From the NCBI RefSeq assembly GCF_024206475.1, contig NZ_JAMBPR010000040.1:1-64000 (forward strand): 64,000 bases of DNA. The letters run 5' to 3'. Positions 17,023-24,604 of this stretch are shown piece after piece. The notes under the pieces are model-generated. The model was given only the letters and a program-made list of their open reading frames with translations, ran no database searches and had not been told where the DNA came from. Origin of the DNA: Paraburkholderia sp. CNPSo 3274 (lineage in GTDB: Bacteria; Pseudomonadota; Gammaproteobacteria; Burkholderiales; Burkholderiaceae). The position numbers and the translations under genes were made by a program. Within the stretch, counting starts at the first letter, position 1, and every line of letters begins with the position of its first letter.

Positions 17023-17187
17023 TGGGAGTTGGGAAATCGGGCCGGGACGCGATGGCCGTTGCATTTCGCTGTGATTCCATCCGGTTATCAAGATGAAAAT
17101 TTGTGACTTCTTTCAAAAGTGAGACCGGCCTGAATATCGTTCGGCCACTTCCTGTTCCCATCGCTCCACGTCTCGCGGAGATCCGCA

Positions 17188-18483
17188 ATGAATGACGCAA
17201 CGCTCAGCGCCACCGCCCCGATTGCGCCGCCCGCGGCCACTCGCCAGAGCCAGTTCCGCCTGATCGCCGCGTGTTCGATCGGCAATGCGCTCGAAATGTA
17301 CGACTTCACGGTCTACAGCTTTTTCGCGCTTCTGATCGGCCGGCTCTTTTTCCCCTCGGACAGCGTTTACGGCTCGCTGCTGCTAGCCGTGGCGACGTTC
17401 GGCATCGGTTTCGTCATGCGGCCGCTGGGCGGCCTCGTGATCGGCAGCTATGCCGACCGGCGCGGGCGCAAGGCCGCCATGACGCTGACCATCGCGCTGA
17501 TGGTGGCGGGCACGCTGTGCATCTCGCTCGCGCCCACCTATGCGCAGGCCGGTGTGATGGGCTCGCTCGTGATTCTCGCGGGGCGACTGCTGCAAGGCTT
17601 CTCGCTCGGGGGCGAAATCGGCGCGTCCACGGCCATGCTGATGGAATCCGGCGAAGTGGGGCAGCGCGGCTTTCGTGTGAGCTGGCAACTGGGCAGCCAG
17701 GGGATCTCGGCGCTCATCGGCGCGCTCACGGGCGCGGTGCTCTACGCCACGCTCTCGCCGCAGGCGCTGGAGAGCTGGGGCTGGCGTCTGCCGTTCATGG
17801 GCGGTCTGCTGATCGCGCCGGTGGGTCTCTATATCCGCTCGAAACTCGACGAAACGCACGAGGCCGAGCCCGACGCACCCAGCCCGCTCGGCACGCTCAT
17901 GCGCGAGCACGGCGCGAAAGTGGGCCTCGGCATTCTCTCGATCACGGCGGGCACCGTGGGCATGTATCTCGTGGTGTTCTTCATGCCGACCTACATGATC
18001 CGCGTGCTCAAGATGCCGCCGTCGCTCTCGCTGCTTTCGGGCTGCGCCACGGGCTTCACGATGCTCGTCGCTTCGCTCGTCTCGGGGCGTCTCGCCGACC
18101 GCCTCGCGCGCCGCAAGCGGCTCGTGCTGGGTGCGCTGCTCTTCAACGTCGTGGCCATCGTGCCCGCGTTCTGGCTGATGACGCGCATGCCGAGCGTGCC
18201 GCTCGTGCTGGCGCTCTCGGTCATGATCACTGCCGCAGCGAATCTCGGCTCCACCCCCATGCTGCTGATGCTCATGGAAATGCTTCCGGCCAGCGTGCGC
18301 GCAAGCGGTCTTTCGGTCATCTATAGCGTGGGCGTGACGGTGTTCGGCGGCAGCTCGCAGTTCATCGTCACGTGGCTTCTCGCGAAGACCGGTAATCCGC
18401 TTTCGCCTGCGGTCTATCTCGTCGTTTGCGGGGTCATCTCGCTGTGCGCCGTAGGCGCGATTCGCGAGCAGCGCGTCGGCTGA
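17188..18483 (+). CDS. MFS transporter, metabolite:H+ symporter (MHS) family
   Basis: This 431-residue, twelve-helix protein has the MHS features MYDFTVYSFFALLIG in helix 1, GSYADRRGRKAAM in the loop between helices 2 and 3, and LGGEIGASTAMLMES in helix 5. Relatives transport citrate, proline/betaine and alpha-ketoglutarate. GGAGATCCGCA precedes the ATG. It diverges from the ABC transporter-lyase operon and is followed 58 bp later by an M20 amidohydrolase, so the pair may handle a second substrate or product of that pathway. The link is inferred from the shared promoter region and candidate HutC site. Confidence 0.87.
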   Translation: MNDATLSATAPIAPPAATRQSQFRLIAACSIGNALEMYDFTVYSFFALLIGRLFFPSDSVYGSLLLAVATFGIGFVMRPLGGLVIGSYADRRGRKAAMTLTIALMVAGTLCISLAPTYAQAGVMGSLVILAGRLLQGFSLGGEIGASTAMLMESGEVGQRGFRVSWQLGSQGISALIGALTGAVLYATLSPQALESWGWRLPFMGGLLIAPVGLYIRSKLDETHEAEPDAPSPLGTLMREHGAKVGLGILSITAGTVGMYLVVFFMPTYMIRVLKMPPSLSLLSGCATGFTMLVASLVSGRLADRLARRKRLVLGALLFNVVAIVPAFWLMTRMPSVPLVLALSVMITAAANLGSTPMLLMLMEMLPASVRASGLSVIYSVGVTVFGGSSQFIVTWLLAKTGNPLSPAVYLVVCGVISLCAVGAIREQRVG

Positions 18484-18541
18484 CGATACGTTGCGCGGAG
18501 TGTCTCGCCTTTCGATCCTTCACACCAATAACGGAATCCTC

Positions 18542-19753
18542 ATGAAACGTGAACCGTCGCTCACCCCGTTCCAGTTGCTGCCCACCTTGTTGCCCGAGAT
18601 CGAGATCGACGCCGGGACCTTCATCGGCATTCGCCGGCAGATTCATTCGCAGCCCGAACTAGGCTTCGAAGTGGGCGCCACGGCGAAGCTCGTCGCCATG
18701 CTGCTGGAGAAGTGGGGCTACGAAGTGCATACGGGCATCGGCAAGAGCGGCGTGGTGGGGCAGCTCAAAGTGGGCGACGGCAAGCGGCGCCTGGGCATTC
18801 GCGCCGACATGGACGCGCTGCCGATCGTCGAGAACACGGGTCTGCCGTACACGAGCCAGACGCCCGGCAAGATGCACGCGTGCGGCCACGACGGCCACAC
18901 GGCCATCCTGCTCGCCGCCGCGAAAACGCTGGCGGAGCGCCGCGATTTCGACGGCACGCTCAACCTGATCTTCCAGCCCGACGAAGAGAACCTGTGCGGC
19001 GCGAAGGCGATGATTGAAGACGGTCTCTTCGAACGCTTTCCCTGCGACGCGGTCTACGCGCTCCACAACATGCCGGGCGTACCGGCCGGGACGTTTCGCG
19101 TGCTGCCGGGGTCGGTGAGCCTTTCGTCGGATGTGGCCGACGTGACGCTCAAGGGCGTGGGCGGCCACGGCGCGATGCCGCACCGCGTGAAGGACCCCAT
19201 CGTGGCCGCGGCGGCGCTCGTGACGGCGCTGCAAACCATCGTCGCGCGCAACGTGGCGCCCGACGAATCCGCGGTGGTGTCCGTGGGCTACATTCGCGGC
19301 GGCGCGACCCACAACGTCATACCGGAGACGGTCACGCTCGGGCTGAACATCCGCGCGGCGCGAGCCGAAACGCGCGCGCTCGTGGAAGCGCGCGTGCGCG
19401 AGATCGTAGCGCTCACCGCCCAGGCACACGGCGTAGAGGCCCTGATCGACTACCGGCAGCTCACGCCGCCCATGGTCAACACGCCAGAAGAAACCACACT
19501 CGCGCAGCAGGTCTGCGCGGAGCTGGTGGGCGAGGACAATGTGGTCATGCAGGCGCCCAAGGGCTTGAACGGCAGCGAGGACTTTGCCTGGATGCTTAAT
19601 GCGGTGCCCGGTTGCTACCTGCTGCTCGGCAACGGAGAAGGGGAGTTCGGCGGCTGTATGGTGCACAACCCCGGCTACGACTTCAACGACCGGGTGCTGC
19701 CGCTGGGCGCGGCGTGCTGGGTGCGGCTTGCACAGCGGTTTCTCGTGGCGTGA
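18542..19753 (+). CDS. M20-family amidohydrolase (hippurate hydrolase/N-acyl amino acid type)
   Basis: The 403-residue cytoplasmic metalloenzyme belongs to the M20D/HipO group that cleaves N-acyl or N-carbamoyl amino acids. The metal-site motif MHACGHDGHTA supplies two histidines, IFQPDEEN the catalytic glutamate, VYALHNMPG another ligand and LNGSEDF the final acidic ligand. The dimerisation domain lies around residues 195-310. In IFQPDEEN the position after the glutamate pair is Asn instead of the usual Gly. It follows the MHS transporter. The natural substrate is unknown; a role in releasing an amino acid from a conjugate or from a pathway intermediate fits the context. Confidence 0.87.
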   Translation: MKREPSLTPFQLLPTLLPEIEIDAGTFIGIRRQIHSQPELGFEVGATAKLVAMLLEKWGYEVHTGIGKSGVVGQLKVGDGKRRLGIRADMDALPIVENTGLPYTSQTPGKMHACGHDGHTAILLAAAKTLAERRDFDGTLNLIFQPDEENLCGAKAMIEDGLFERFPCDAVYALHNMPGVPAGTFRVLPGSVSLSSDVADVTLKGVGGHGAMPHRVKDPIVAAAALVTALQTIVARNVAPDESAVVSVGYIRGGATHNVIPETVTLGLNIRAARAETRALVEARVREIVALTAQAHGVEALIDYRQLTPPMVNTPEETTLAQQVCAELVGEDNVVMQAPKGLNGSEDFAWMLNAVPGCYLLLGNGEGEFGGCMVHNPGYDFNDRVLPLGAACWVRLAQRFLVA

Positions 19754-19767
19754 CGAGGCGCAATTCG

Positions 19768-20502
19768 TTAGTCATTCGAATCATCTGCATCGGCGGCTAG
19801 CAGTTCGGGCGTCAAGCCCAGCCGCTCGCGCAGATCTTGCCAGCCACGCGGCGTGACCTGCACCGCGCGCGACGCACGTGTGCGCCGCATCCAGCCGCGT
19901 TCGCACAGCAGCGTGAGAAAGGCCACGCCGAGCGGCCCGGCCAGATGATGCTGGCGCTCGGTCCAGTCGAGGCACTGGCGCGCAATGCCGTGACGCCCCG
20001 GCTTGAGCGCGGCGACGTCGAGCCCGAGTTCGCCGAACCATGCCTTGCCTGCGGGCGTCACCGCGAAGCGTTTGTCCGCTTGCGCCGTGATGAGCCCCGC
20101 ATGCGTGAGGCGCTCTGTGATCGCCACGCCTACCTGGCCCGCGAGATGGTCATAGCAGCATCGCGCGAAGCGCAGGTTCCGCGCCTCGCGGCCAGGCGGC
20201 TTGCGGCGCACCGGCGCGTGTGCGCCGACCGTCGCGAGGCTTTCGAGCAAGGTGGCGACCTGGGCGTCCGCGAGCCGGTAGTAGCGGTGGCGGCCTTCCT
20301 TTTCCACGGCGAGCAGCCCGCCGTCCAGCAGCTTCGCCAGATGGCTGCTCGCGGTTTGCGCGGTGACGCCTGCCGCGTAAGCCAGTTCGCCGGCGGGCAG
20401 CGCGCGGCCATCGGCGAGCGCCATCAGCATCGCGGCGCGTGCGGGGTCGGCGATCAGGAAGGCTGTGGCGGACACCCTCGGGTGCGTGTTCATGCCATTC
20501 AT
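19768..20502 (-). CDS. ArsR-family winged-helix regulator
   Basis: The 244-residue protein has an N-terminal ArsR winged helix (LAYAAGVTAQTASSHLAKLL) and a longer C-terminal domain with a second winged-helix-like part. This resembles the larger SmtB/ArsR relatives that control efflux pumps. The classical metal motif ELCVCDL is absent, so a non-metal ligand is more likely. Cysteines occur only at RFARCCYDH, RQCLDW and LLCERGW. GGAGA lies seven bases before MNGMNTH. It diverges from the DHA2 pump gene with 142 bp between and is probably its repressor. Confidence 0.85.
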   Translation of the reverse strand: MNGMNTHPRVSATAFLIADPARAAMLMALADGRALPAGELAYAAGVTAQTASSHLAKLLDGGLLAVEKEGRHRYYRLADAQVATLLESLATVGAHAPVRRKPPGREARNLRFARCCYDHLAGQVGVAITERLTHAGLITAQADKRFAVTPAGKAWFGELGLDVAALKPGRHGIARQCLDWTERQHHLAGPLGVAFLTLLCERGWMRRTRASRAVQVTPRGWQDLRERLGLTPELLAADADDSND

Positions 20503-20553
20503 GCGTTTCTCCAGGACATACGCATAGCGTAGCGCGCGAGCCGGGTCGCATGT

Positions 20554-20569
20554 TTCGACACGCATCGAA
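20554..20569. promoter_or_regulatory. Candidate operator in the arsR/efflux divergent region
   Basis: TTCGA and TCGAA form an inverted repeat with a six-base spacer, placed about 75 bp before the efflux pump start and 50 bp from the regulator start. Arms of five bases are short, and such repeats occur by chance in GC-rich DNA. Confidence 0.3.
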
Positions 20570-20644
20570 GCATCGGCACTGCCGTGCGCCCGATACTGGG
20601 CTCGTGACCGGCACCCAACGCGCGCCGGCGTAGCGGGGGAGCCC

Positions 20645-22132
20645 ATGCAGACGCACGAGACGCACGAGACGCACGAGACGCACGAGACGCACGAGACGCA
20701 CGAGACGCACGAGACGCACGAGACGCACAGCCGCGAACAGCAACGCCGGGTGCTCTGGGCCACGAGCATCAGTTATGTCGTGGTGATCCTCGACACCTCG
20801 ATCGTCAATGTCGCGCTGGAGCGCATCGGTGCGAGTCTTGCGGGCGGCGTGGCCGGCCTGCAATGGGTGGTGAACGCCTATACGCTCACGTTCGCGAGCC
20901 TGCTGCTGTCGGGCGGCACGCTCGGCGACCGGCTCGGCGCGCGCCCGGTCTATATGGCCGGGCTCGCGGTCTTCACGGCGGCCTCGGCGTTGTGCGGCGC
21001 CGCGCCGAGCCTCGCGCTGCTCACGCTCGGACGCGTGCTGCAGGGCATGGGCGCGGCACTGCTCGTGCCCGCGTCGATGGCGCTCATCAACGGCGCATGC
21101 GCCAACGCGCGCGAGCGCGCCGCCGCCTTCGGCGTCTGGGCCGGGCTGGGCGGCGTCGCGATGGCGGCGGGGCCTTTGCTGGGCGGCGTGCTGATCGGGC
21201 TCGTCGGCTGGCGCAGCATCTTTCTCCTCAACGTGCCGGTGTGCCTCGCAGGCGTCGTCATGGCCGCGCGCGTGGCGCCGCAGCCACGCCCTGGCGCGCC
21301 GCGCCGGCTCGATTTAGCGGGCCAGGCCGCGGCCATCGCGGCGCTGGCGCTGCTCAATGCCGCCATCATCGAGGCGCCTGCGCACGGCTGGCGTGCCCCG
21401 CTCGTCGCGGGCGGACTCGTGCTGGCGTGTGGGGCGGCGATCGCCTTCGTCGCGCTCCAAAAGCACCGCGCGCAACCGATGCTGCCGCTCGGATTCTTCC
21501 GCGAGAGCGTGTTCAGCGCGGCCGTGCTGGTCTCGATGATTTCGGCGTTCACGTTCTACGGTCTGCTATTCGGACTCAGCCTGTATCTCCAGCAGGACCG
21601 CGGCTACGCGCCGCTGCGTGCGGGTCTCGCCTTCCTGCCGCTCACCGTGGTGGTGCCGCTCGGCAGTCTGCTTTCGCGGCGCGCGGTAGCGTGGCTCGGG
21701 CCGCGCGCGCTCGTCGCGCTCGCGTGCCTGCTCGCGGGAGCGGGCTATCTCGGCGCGGCCGTTTGCGGCACGACGGCGCGATACGACTTGCTGGCCTTGC
21801 CGCTGCCGGCCATCGGTTTCGCCGCGAGCCTGATCACGCCCGCGGCCACGGCGGCGCTCATGGCGACGGTCGATCAGGGGCGCGCGGGCATCGCCGCCGG
21901 CGTGCTCAACGCCGCCCGGCAGACCGGCGCGGTGCTCGGCGTGGCCGTGGCGGGCGCCATGATCGCGGGGCGCGCGTCGATCGGTGCGGGTATGCGTGTG
22001 AATCTGCTGATCGCCGCGGTGCTCTCGGCAGGCGCGGCGTGGGCGTGGTGGCGTGCGTGGTCCCACCACGCTGCGCCCGCCGCCCCGTCGCACGGCCCGA
22101 AGAAGACGCGTGCAGGGAAGCCGTGCGCCTGA
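20645..22132 (+). CDS. DHA2-family multidrug efflux MFS transporter with Thr-His-Glu repeat tail
   Basis: This 495-residue protein has about fourteen helices and belongs to the drug:H+ antiporter-2 group (EmrB/QacA type). Motif A is GGTLGDRLGARPVY and motif C in helix 5 contains AMAAGPLLGGVLIG. The first 30 residues are eight repeats of Thr-His-Glu followed by Thr-His-Ser, placed in the cytoplasm before helix 1. GGGGGAG just before the ATG supports this start, so the tail is translated. No EmrA-type membrane-fusion gene is adjacent. The divergent ArsR gene probably controls it. The exported compound cannot be inferred. Confidence 0.88.
   Translation: MQTHETHETHETHETHETHETHETHETHSREQQRRVLWATSISYVVVILDTSIVNVALERIGASLAGGVAGLQWVVNAYTLTFASLLLSGGTLGDRLGARPVYMAGLAVFTAASALCGAAPSLALLTLGRVLQGMGAALLVPASMALINGACANARERAAAFGVWAGLGGVAMAAGPLLGGVLIGLVGWRSIFLLNVPVCLAGVVMAARVAPQPRPGAPRRLDLAGQAAAIAALALLNAAIIEAPAHGWRAPLVAGGLVLACGAAIAFVALQKHRAQPMLPLGFFRESVFSAAVLVSMISAFTFYGLLFGLSLYLQQDRGYAPLRAGLAFLPLTVVVPLGSLLSRRAVAWLGPRALVALACLLAGAGYLGAAVCGTTARYDLLALPLPAIGFAASLITPAATAALMATVDQGRAGIAAGVLNAARQTGAVLGVAVAGAMIAGRASIGAGMRVNLLIAAVLSAGAAWAWWRAWSHHAAPAAPSHGPKKTRAGKPCA
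20651..20731 (+). repeat. In-frame 9-bp tandem repeat (acgcacgag x8 plus a partial copy)
   Basis: Eight identical copies of acgcacgag are followed by one degenerate unit, acgcacagc. They encode the Thr-His-Glu tail of the efflux pump. Because the unit is three codons, copy-number change would alter tail length without breaking the frame. Confidence 0.97.
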
Positions 22133-22238
22133 ATCCTCCCCGCGCGCGCCCTGGATCATCCGCCGCGCATTCTGGGATAAAGTGCCGTTGCATGCATCGC
22201 GCATTCGCGCGGGCCGTGCGCCATAGGAGGAGTTTGTC

Positions 22239-22643
22239 ATGGCTGAATACGGGCAACATCCCTCGTCCGTGCTGGCGCTCAAGAGCGCCCACGACTTCGA
22301 CACGACGATCGCGCGCCTGAAGACCGCGCTGGCCAAGGCGGGCGCGGATATCTTCGCCGATGTCGACCAGCGCGAAGCCGCCGAGACCGCGGGGCTCAGC
22401 CTGCGCCGCACGCGTCTCATCCTGTTCGGCAATCCGAAGGCGGGTACGCCCGTGATGGCGGCCAACCCGCACGCGGCGGTGGAGTTGCCGCTGCGCATGG
22501 TGATCTGGGAAGACAACGAAGGTCACACGCGGCTCGACTATCGCGACGTCTCGCAGACGCTCGGCCCGCTCTATGGCATCGACACCGAAGTGCTCGTGCC
22601 GCTGCAGCGCGTGGTGGGGCTGCTGCAGACCGCCGTGCAATAG
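22239..22643 (+). CDS. DUF302-family protein
   Basis: The 134-residue soluble protein fits DUF302, with the typical opening region HDFDTTIARLKTALAKAG, the central RRTRLILFGNPKAGTPVM and the end RLDYRDVSQTLGPLYGI. The structure of the family is a small alpha/beta dimer; its biochemical role is not established. AGGAGGAGTTTGTC precedes the ATG, an excellent ribosome site. It lies 106 bp after the efflux gene on the same strand. No signal peptide is visible. Confidence 0.9.
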   Translation: MAEYGQHPSSVLALKSAHDFDTTIARLKTALAKAGADIFADVDQREAAETAGLSLRRTRLILFGNPKAGTPVMAANPHAAVELPLRMVIWEDNEGHTRLDYRDVSQTLGPLYGIDTEVLVPLQRVVGLLQTAVQ

Positions 22644-22817
22644 CGGCAAAGAGCTGCGCGCCTCATGCCAGTACCTTCGGCCGGGGCCCGAGCGCCCATC
22701 TTCGGCGGACGCTTAAAAAATTGACAGGCGCGGCGCGCTTCGCTTAACGTAAGGTGCCTTGCGACTTCACCCGGCGAGCGGGCGAAGCGCGTAGCCCGCC
22801 GCCGCCTCGATCCGCCG

Positions 22818-23543
22818 ATGACCTCCCGCGCAGAAGACCCCGACGATCCGCCACGCGATCGCGCCGGGGCGTCCGACTTGACTTCCGCTTCTTCACCCAT
22901 GGCAGCGCCCGCCGTTTCCGGCACGAAGCAAGCGCCACCCGAAAACACGCACGATGCCGATGTTGCGCAACATTGGCGGCGCAATCTCGCGGTCTGCGTG
23001 GTGGGTTCGTTCACGACGCTCGTCGCCATGACGCTGATGCTGCCGTTCCTGCCGCTCTACGTGGAGGAACTGGGTGTTCGCGGCCACGCCGCGATCGTGC
23101 AGTGGTCGGGCATTGCGTACAGCGCGACGTTCTTCACGGCCGCGCTCGTCGCTCCCGTGTGGGGGCGCCTCGGCGACCGCTACGGCCGCAAGCCCATGCT
23201 CGTGCGCGCGAGCCTCGGCATGGCGATCACGATGTCGCTCATCGGCATGTCGCGCAATATCTGGCAGCTCGTCGTGTTGCGCTTTCTCATGGGCGTGTCG
23301 CTCGCGGCGCTTCTGCCGTGCATCGCGACGGTCATTCGTCACAACGCGCCGGATCATGCCGCGGGCAGCGTGCTCGGCTATTCGGTATCGGCGCAATTCG
23401 CGGGGCAGGTGCTTGGGCCGCTGATCGGCGGCTTCGTCGGCGGCCATCTGGGCATGCGCGCCGTGTTCCTCGGCACGAGCGTGCTGATGCTGGCGGGCGC
23501 GATGTTTACGTGGCGCGCGGTGGGTTTCGCCCGGCGCGCGTAA
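22818..23543 (+). CDS. Half-length MFS protein (six N-terminal helices only)
   Basis: The 241-residue protein matches the N-terminal half of MdtG/TetA-like drug exporters: LPFLPLYVEELGVRGHAAI in helix 1, the motif A loop WGRLGDRYGRKPMLV, and six helices ending near residue 235. The second half of the family is missing and no remnant is readable downstream before the next gene. About 50 mostly polar residues precede the first helix. No clear ribosome site precedes this ATG, and an alternative start is MAAPAVSG 27 codons later. It may be a truncated gene or a protein that works as a dimer. Confidence 0.7.
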   Translation: MTSRAEDPDDPPRDRAGASDLTSASSPMAAPAVSGTKQAPPENTHDADVAQHWRRNLAVCVVGSFTTLVAMTLMLPFLPLYVEELGVRGHAAIVQWSGIAYSATFFTAALVAPVWGRLGDRYGRKPMLVRASLGMAITMSLIGMSRNIWQLVVLRFLMGVSLAALLPCIATVIRHNAPDHAAGSVLGYSVSAQFAGQVLGPLIGGFVGGHLGMRAVFLGTSVLMLAGAMFTWRAVGFARRA

Positions 23544-23649
23544 AGCGGCGGCCAGGCCGCGCGCAGGCATTGAACGATTGAAAGGCGAGGGCGGCGGATC
23601 TTGCGCGCCGCCGCCTCGGAATCATCGGCGCTCGTTCACCGGGTGCGCG

Positions 23650-23907
23650 TCAGTGACCAAAAAACACGTCGCAGTCGGGACGCGGCCAGCACATCTTGCC
23701 CGTGCGATGGCCCGAGGCGCTGCGCGTATCGGGCGTGCCGCCGTACGACATGTCGGTGCTGGCCTGAGCCGAAGCATCGGCGTCGTCGGTCATGGTCTGA
23801 TGCGCGCGCTGCTGCGAAACGGGTTCGTCCTTCGCGCGCGCCGTGCCGGGCGCAACGGCTGCCACGGCCGCCACGCATGTGGCGATCAATGCCAGGCGTA
23901 ATGTCAT
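23650..23907 (-). CDS. Small secreted protein of unknown function
   Basis: The 85-residue product starts with a clear Sec signal peptide, MTLRLALIATCVAAVAAV, with likely cleavage after ARA near residue 25. The mature part of about 60 residues is rich in Asp, Ser and Thr and ends in KMCWPRPDCDVFFGH, with two cysteines seven residues apart that could form a disulfide. AAAGGAGGTTGAT before the ATG is an almost perfect ribosome site, so it is very probably expressed. I do not recognise a characterised family; it looks like a conserved Burkholderia hypothetical protein. Confidence 0.75.
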   Translation of the reverse strand: MTLRLALIATCVAAVAAVAPGTARAKDEPVSQQRAHQTMTDDADASAQASTDMSYGGTPDTRSASGHRTGKMCWPRPDCDVFFGH

Positions 23908-24604
23908 ATCAACCTCCTTTCTCGAGTTCGTGAGTGCGCCTTCGCGGCAACGACGATGTCATTGCGGGATACCTGCGGAGTGACTCCGCGGCGAAGGTGC
24001 GCGCGAGCGAGAGGCAAAGCCTTAAGCCGCACACTCATCTGGAAAGTCGGGATGCCTGCGCGCAGCGCACGGCTGCCGAACGTCTTAGCTCACTGCTCAC
24101 GAAGGAAGCGCGCCCACGCATACGGGGGCGGCACAGCGCGGCGCGGCGCAAGAAGAAGGGGCGAGCGGGCGCGCAGAGAACATCCGCACTGTAGTTTCAG
24201 TTATAGCTCGCGCCGCACGGAGTGCAATGGGCTGAACCCCGGCCCCGCGCGCGGACCGAATCCAGGGCCGAATCCAGAACCTTGCACACACGGTCTCTTC
24301 AGCAATTCTTTCGATTTTGAAAATCAATGAAAGTATTCGGAAATTAAACAGTCGCCGTGTAGTCATCTTGCGATGTTGTAATGCGCTCGCTCTGATGTAA
24401 GGCGCATTGGGGCCCGTTTGCAGGATGGATGCGCGAGGTTCGACCGTCGGCACGCGCAAGTCTCGCGCGTGCGGGGCGGTCCGCCTCGCGCCGTTGTCAC
24501 GTCGTGTGGCTCTCGCCGCGTTGCGCGCCAGCTTCGATGTTCGCTGGGTGCTCGCGGCGTTCGGCTTTTCCTTCTCGTGGTATTACGCAAAGAAAGATCG
24601 CATC
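23908..24604. other. 697-bp intergenic region before the diheme peroxidase gene
   Basis: I see no supportable gene in this stretch. It contains two copies of CCGAATCCAG 12 bp apart (24256 and 24268). An AT-rich island near 24300-24370 holds the perfect palindrome GATTTT-G-AAAATC (24313-24325), which may be a regulator site of the peroxidase gene. An open frame continuous with the peroxidase runs through its last 200 bases, but it lacks a good start and is arginine-rich. Confidence 0.5.

Larger units (their letters stand above)
16774..17187. other. Divergent promoter region between transporter-lyase operon and MHS/amidohydrolase genes
   Basis: This 414-bp non-coding stretch is AT-richer than its neighbours and separates the two divergent units. 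It contains two HutC-like operators, annotated separately, and the short palindrome ACAAATTTGT at 17003-17012. I found no small gene here. Confidence 0.6.

Noticed and set aside
20600..20769. Cys-Val-Ser repeat peptide on the minus strand upstream of the ArsR gene
   Set aside because: It is only the complement of the Thr-His-Glu repeat. The ArsR protein has a good start at 20502 with GGAGA, so the repeat is not part of it.
24407..24604. N-terminal extension of the diheme peroxidase by 66 residues
   Set aside because: The extra part is arginine-rich, has no ribosome site, and would bury the membrane anchor that fits a start at 24605.
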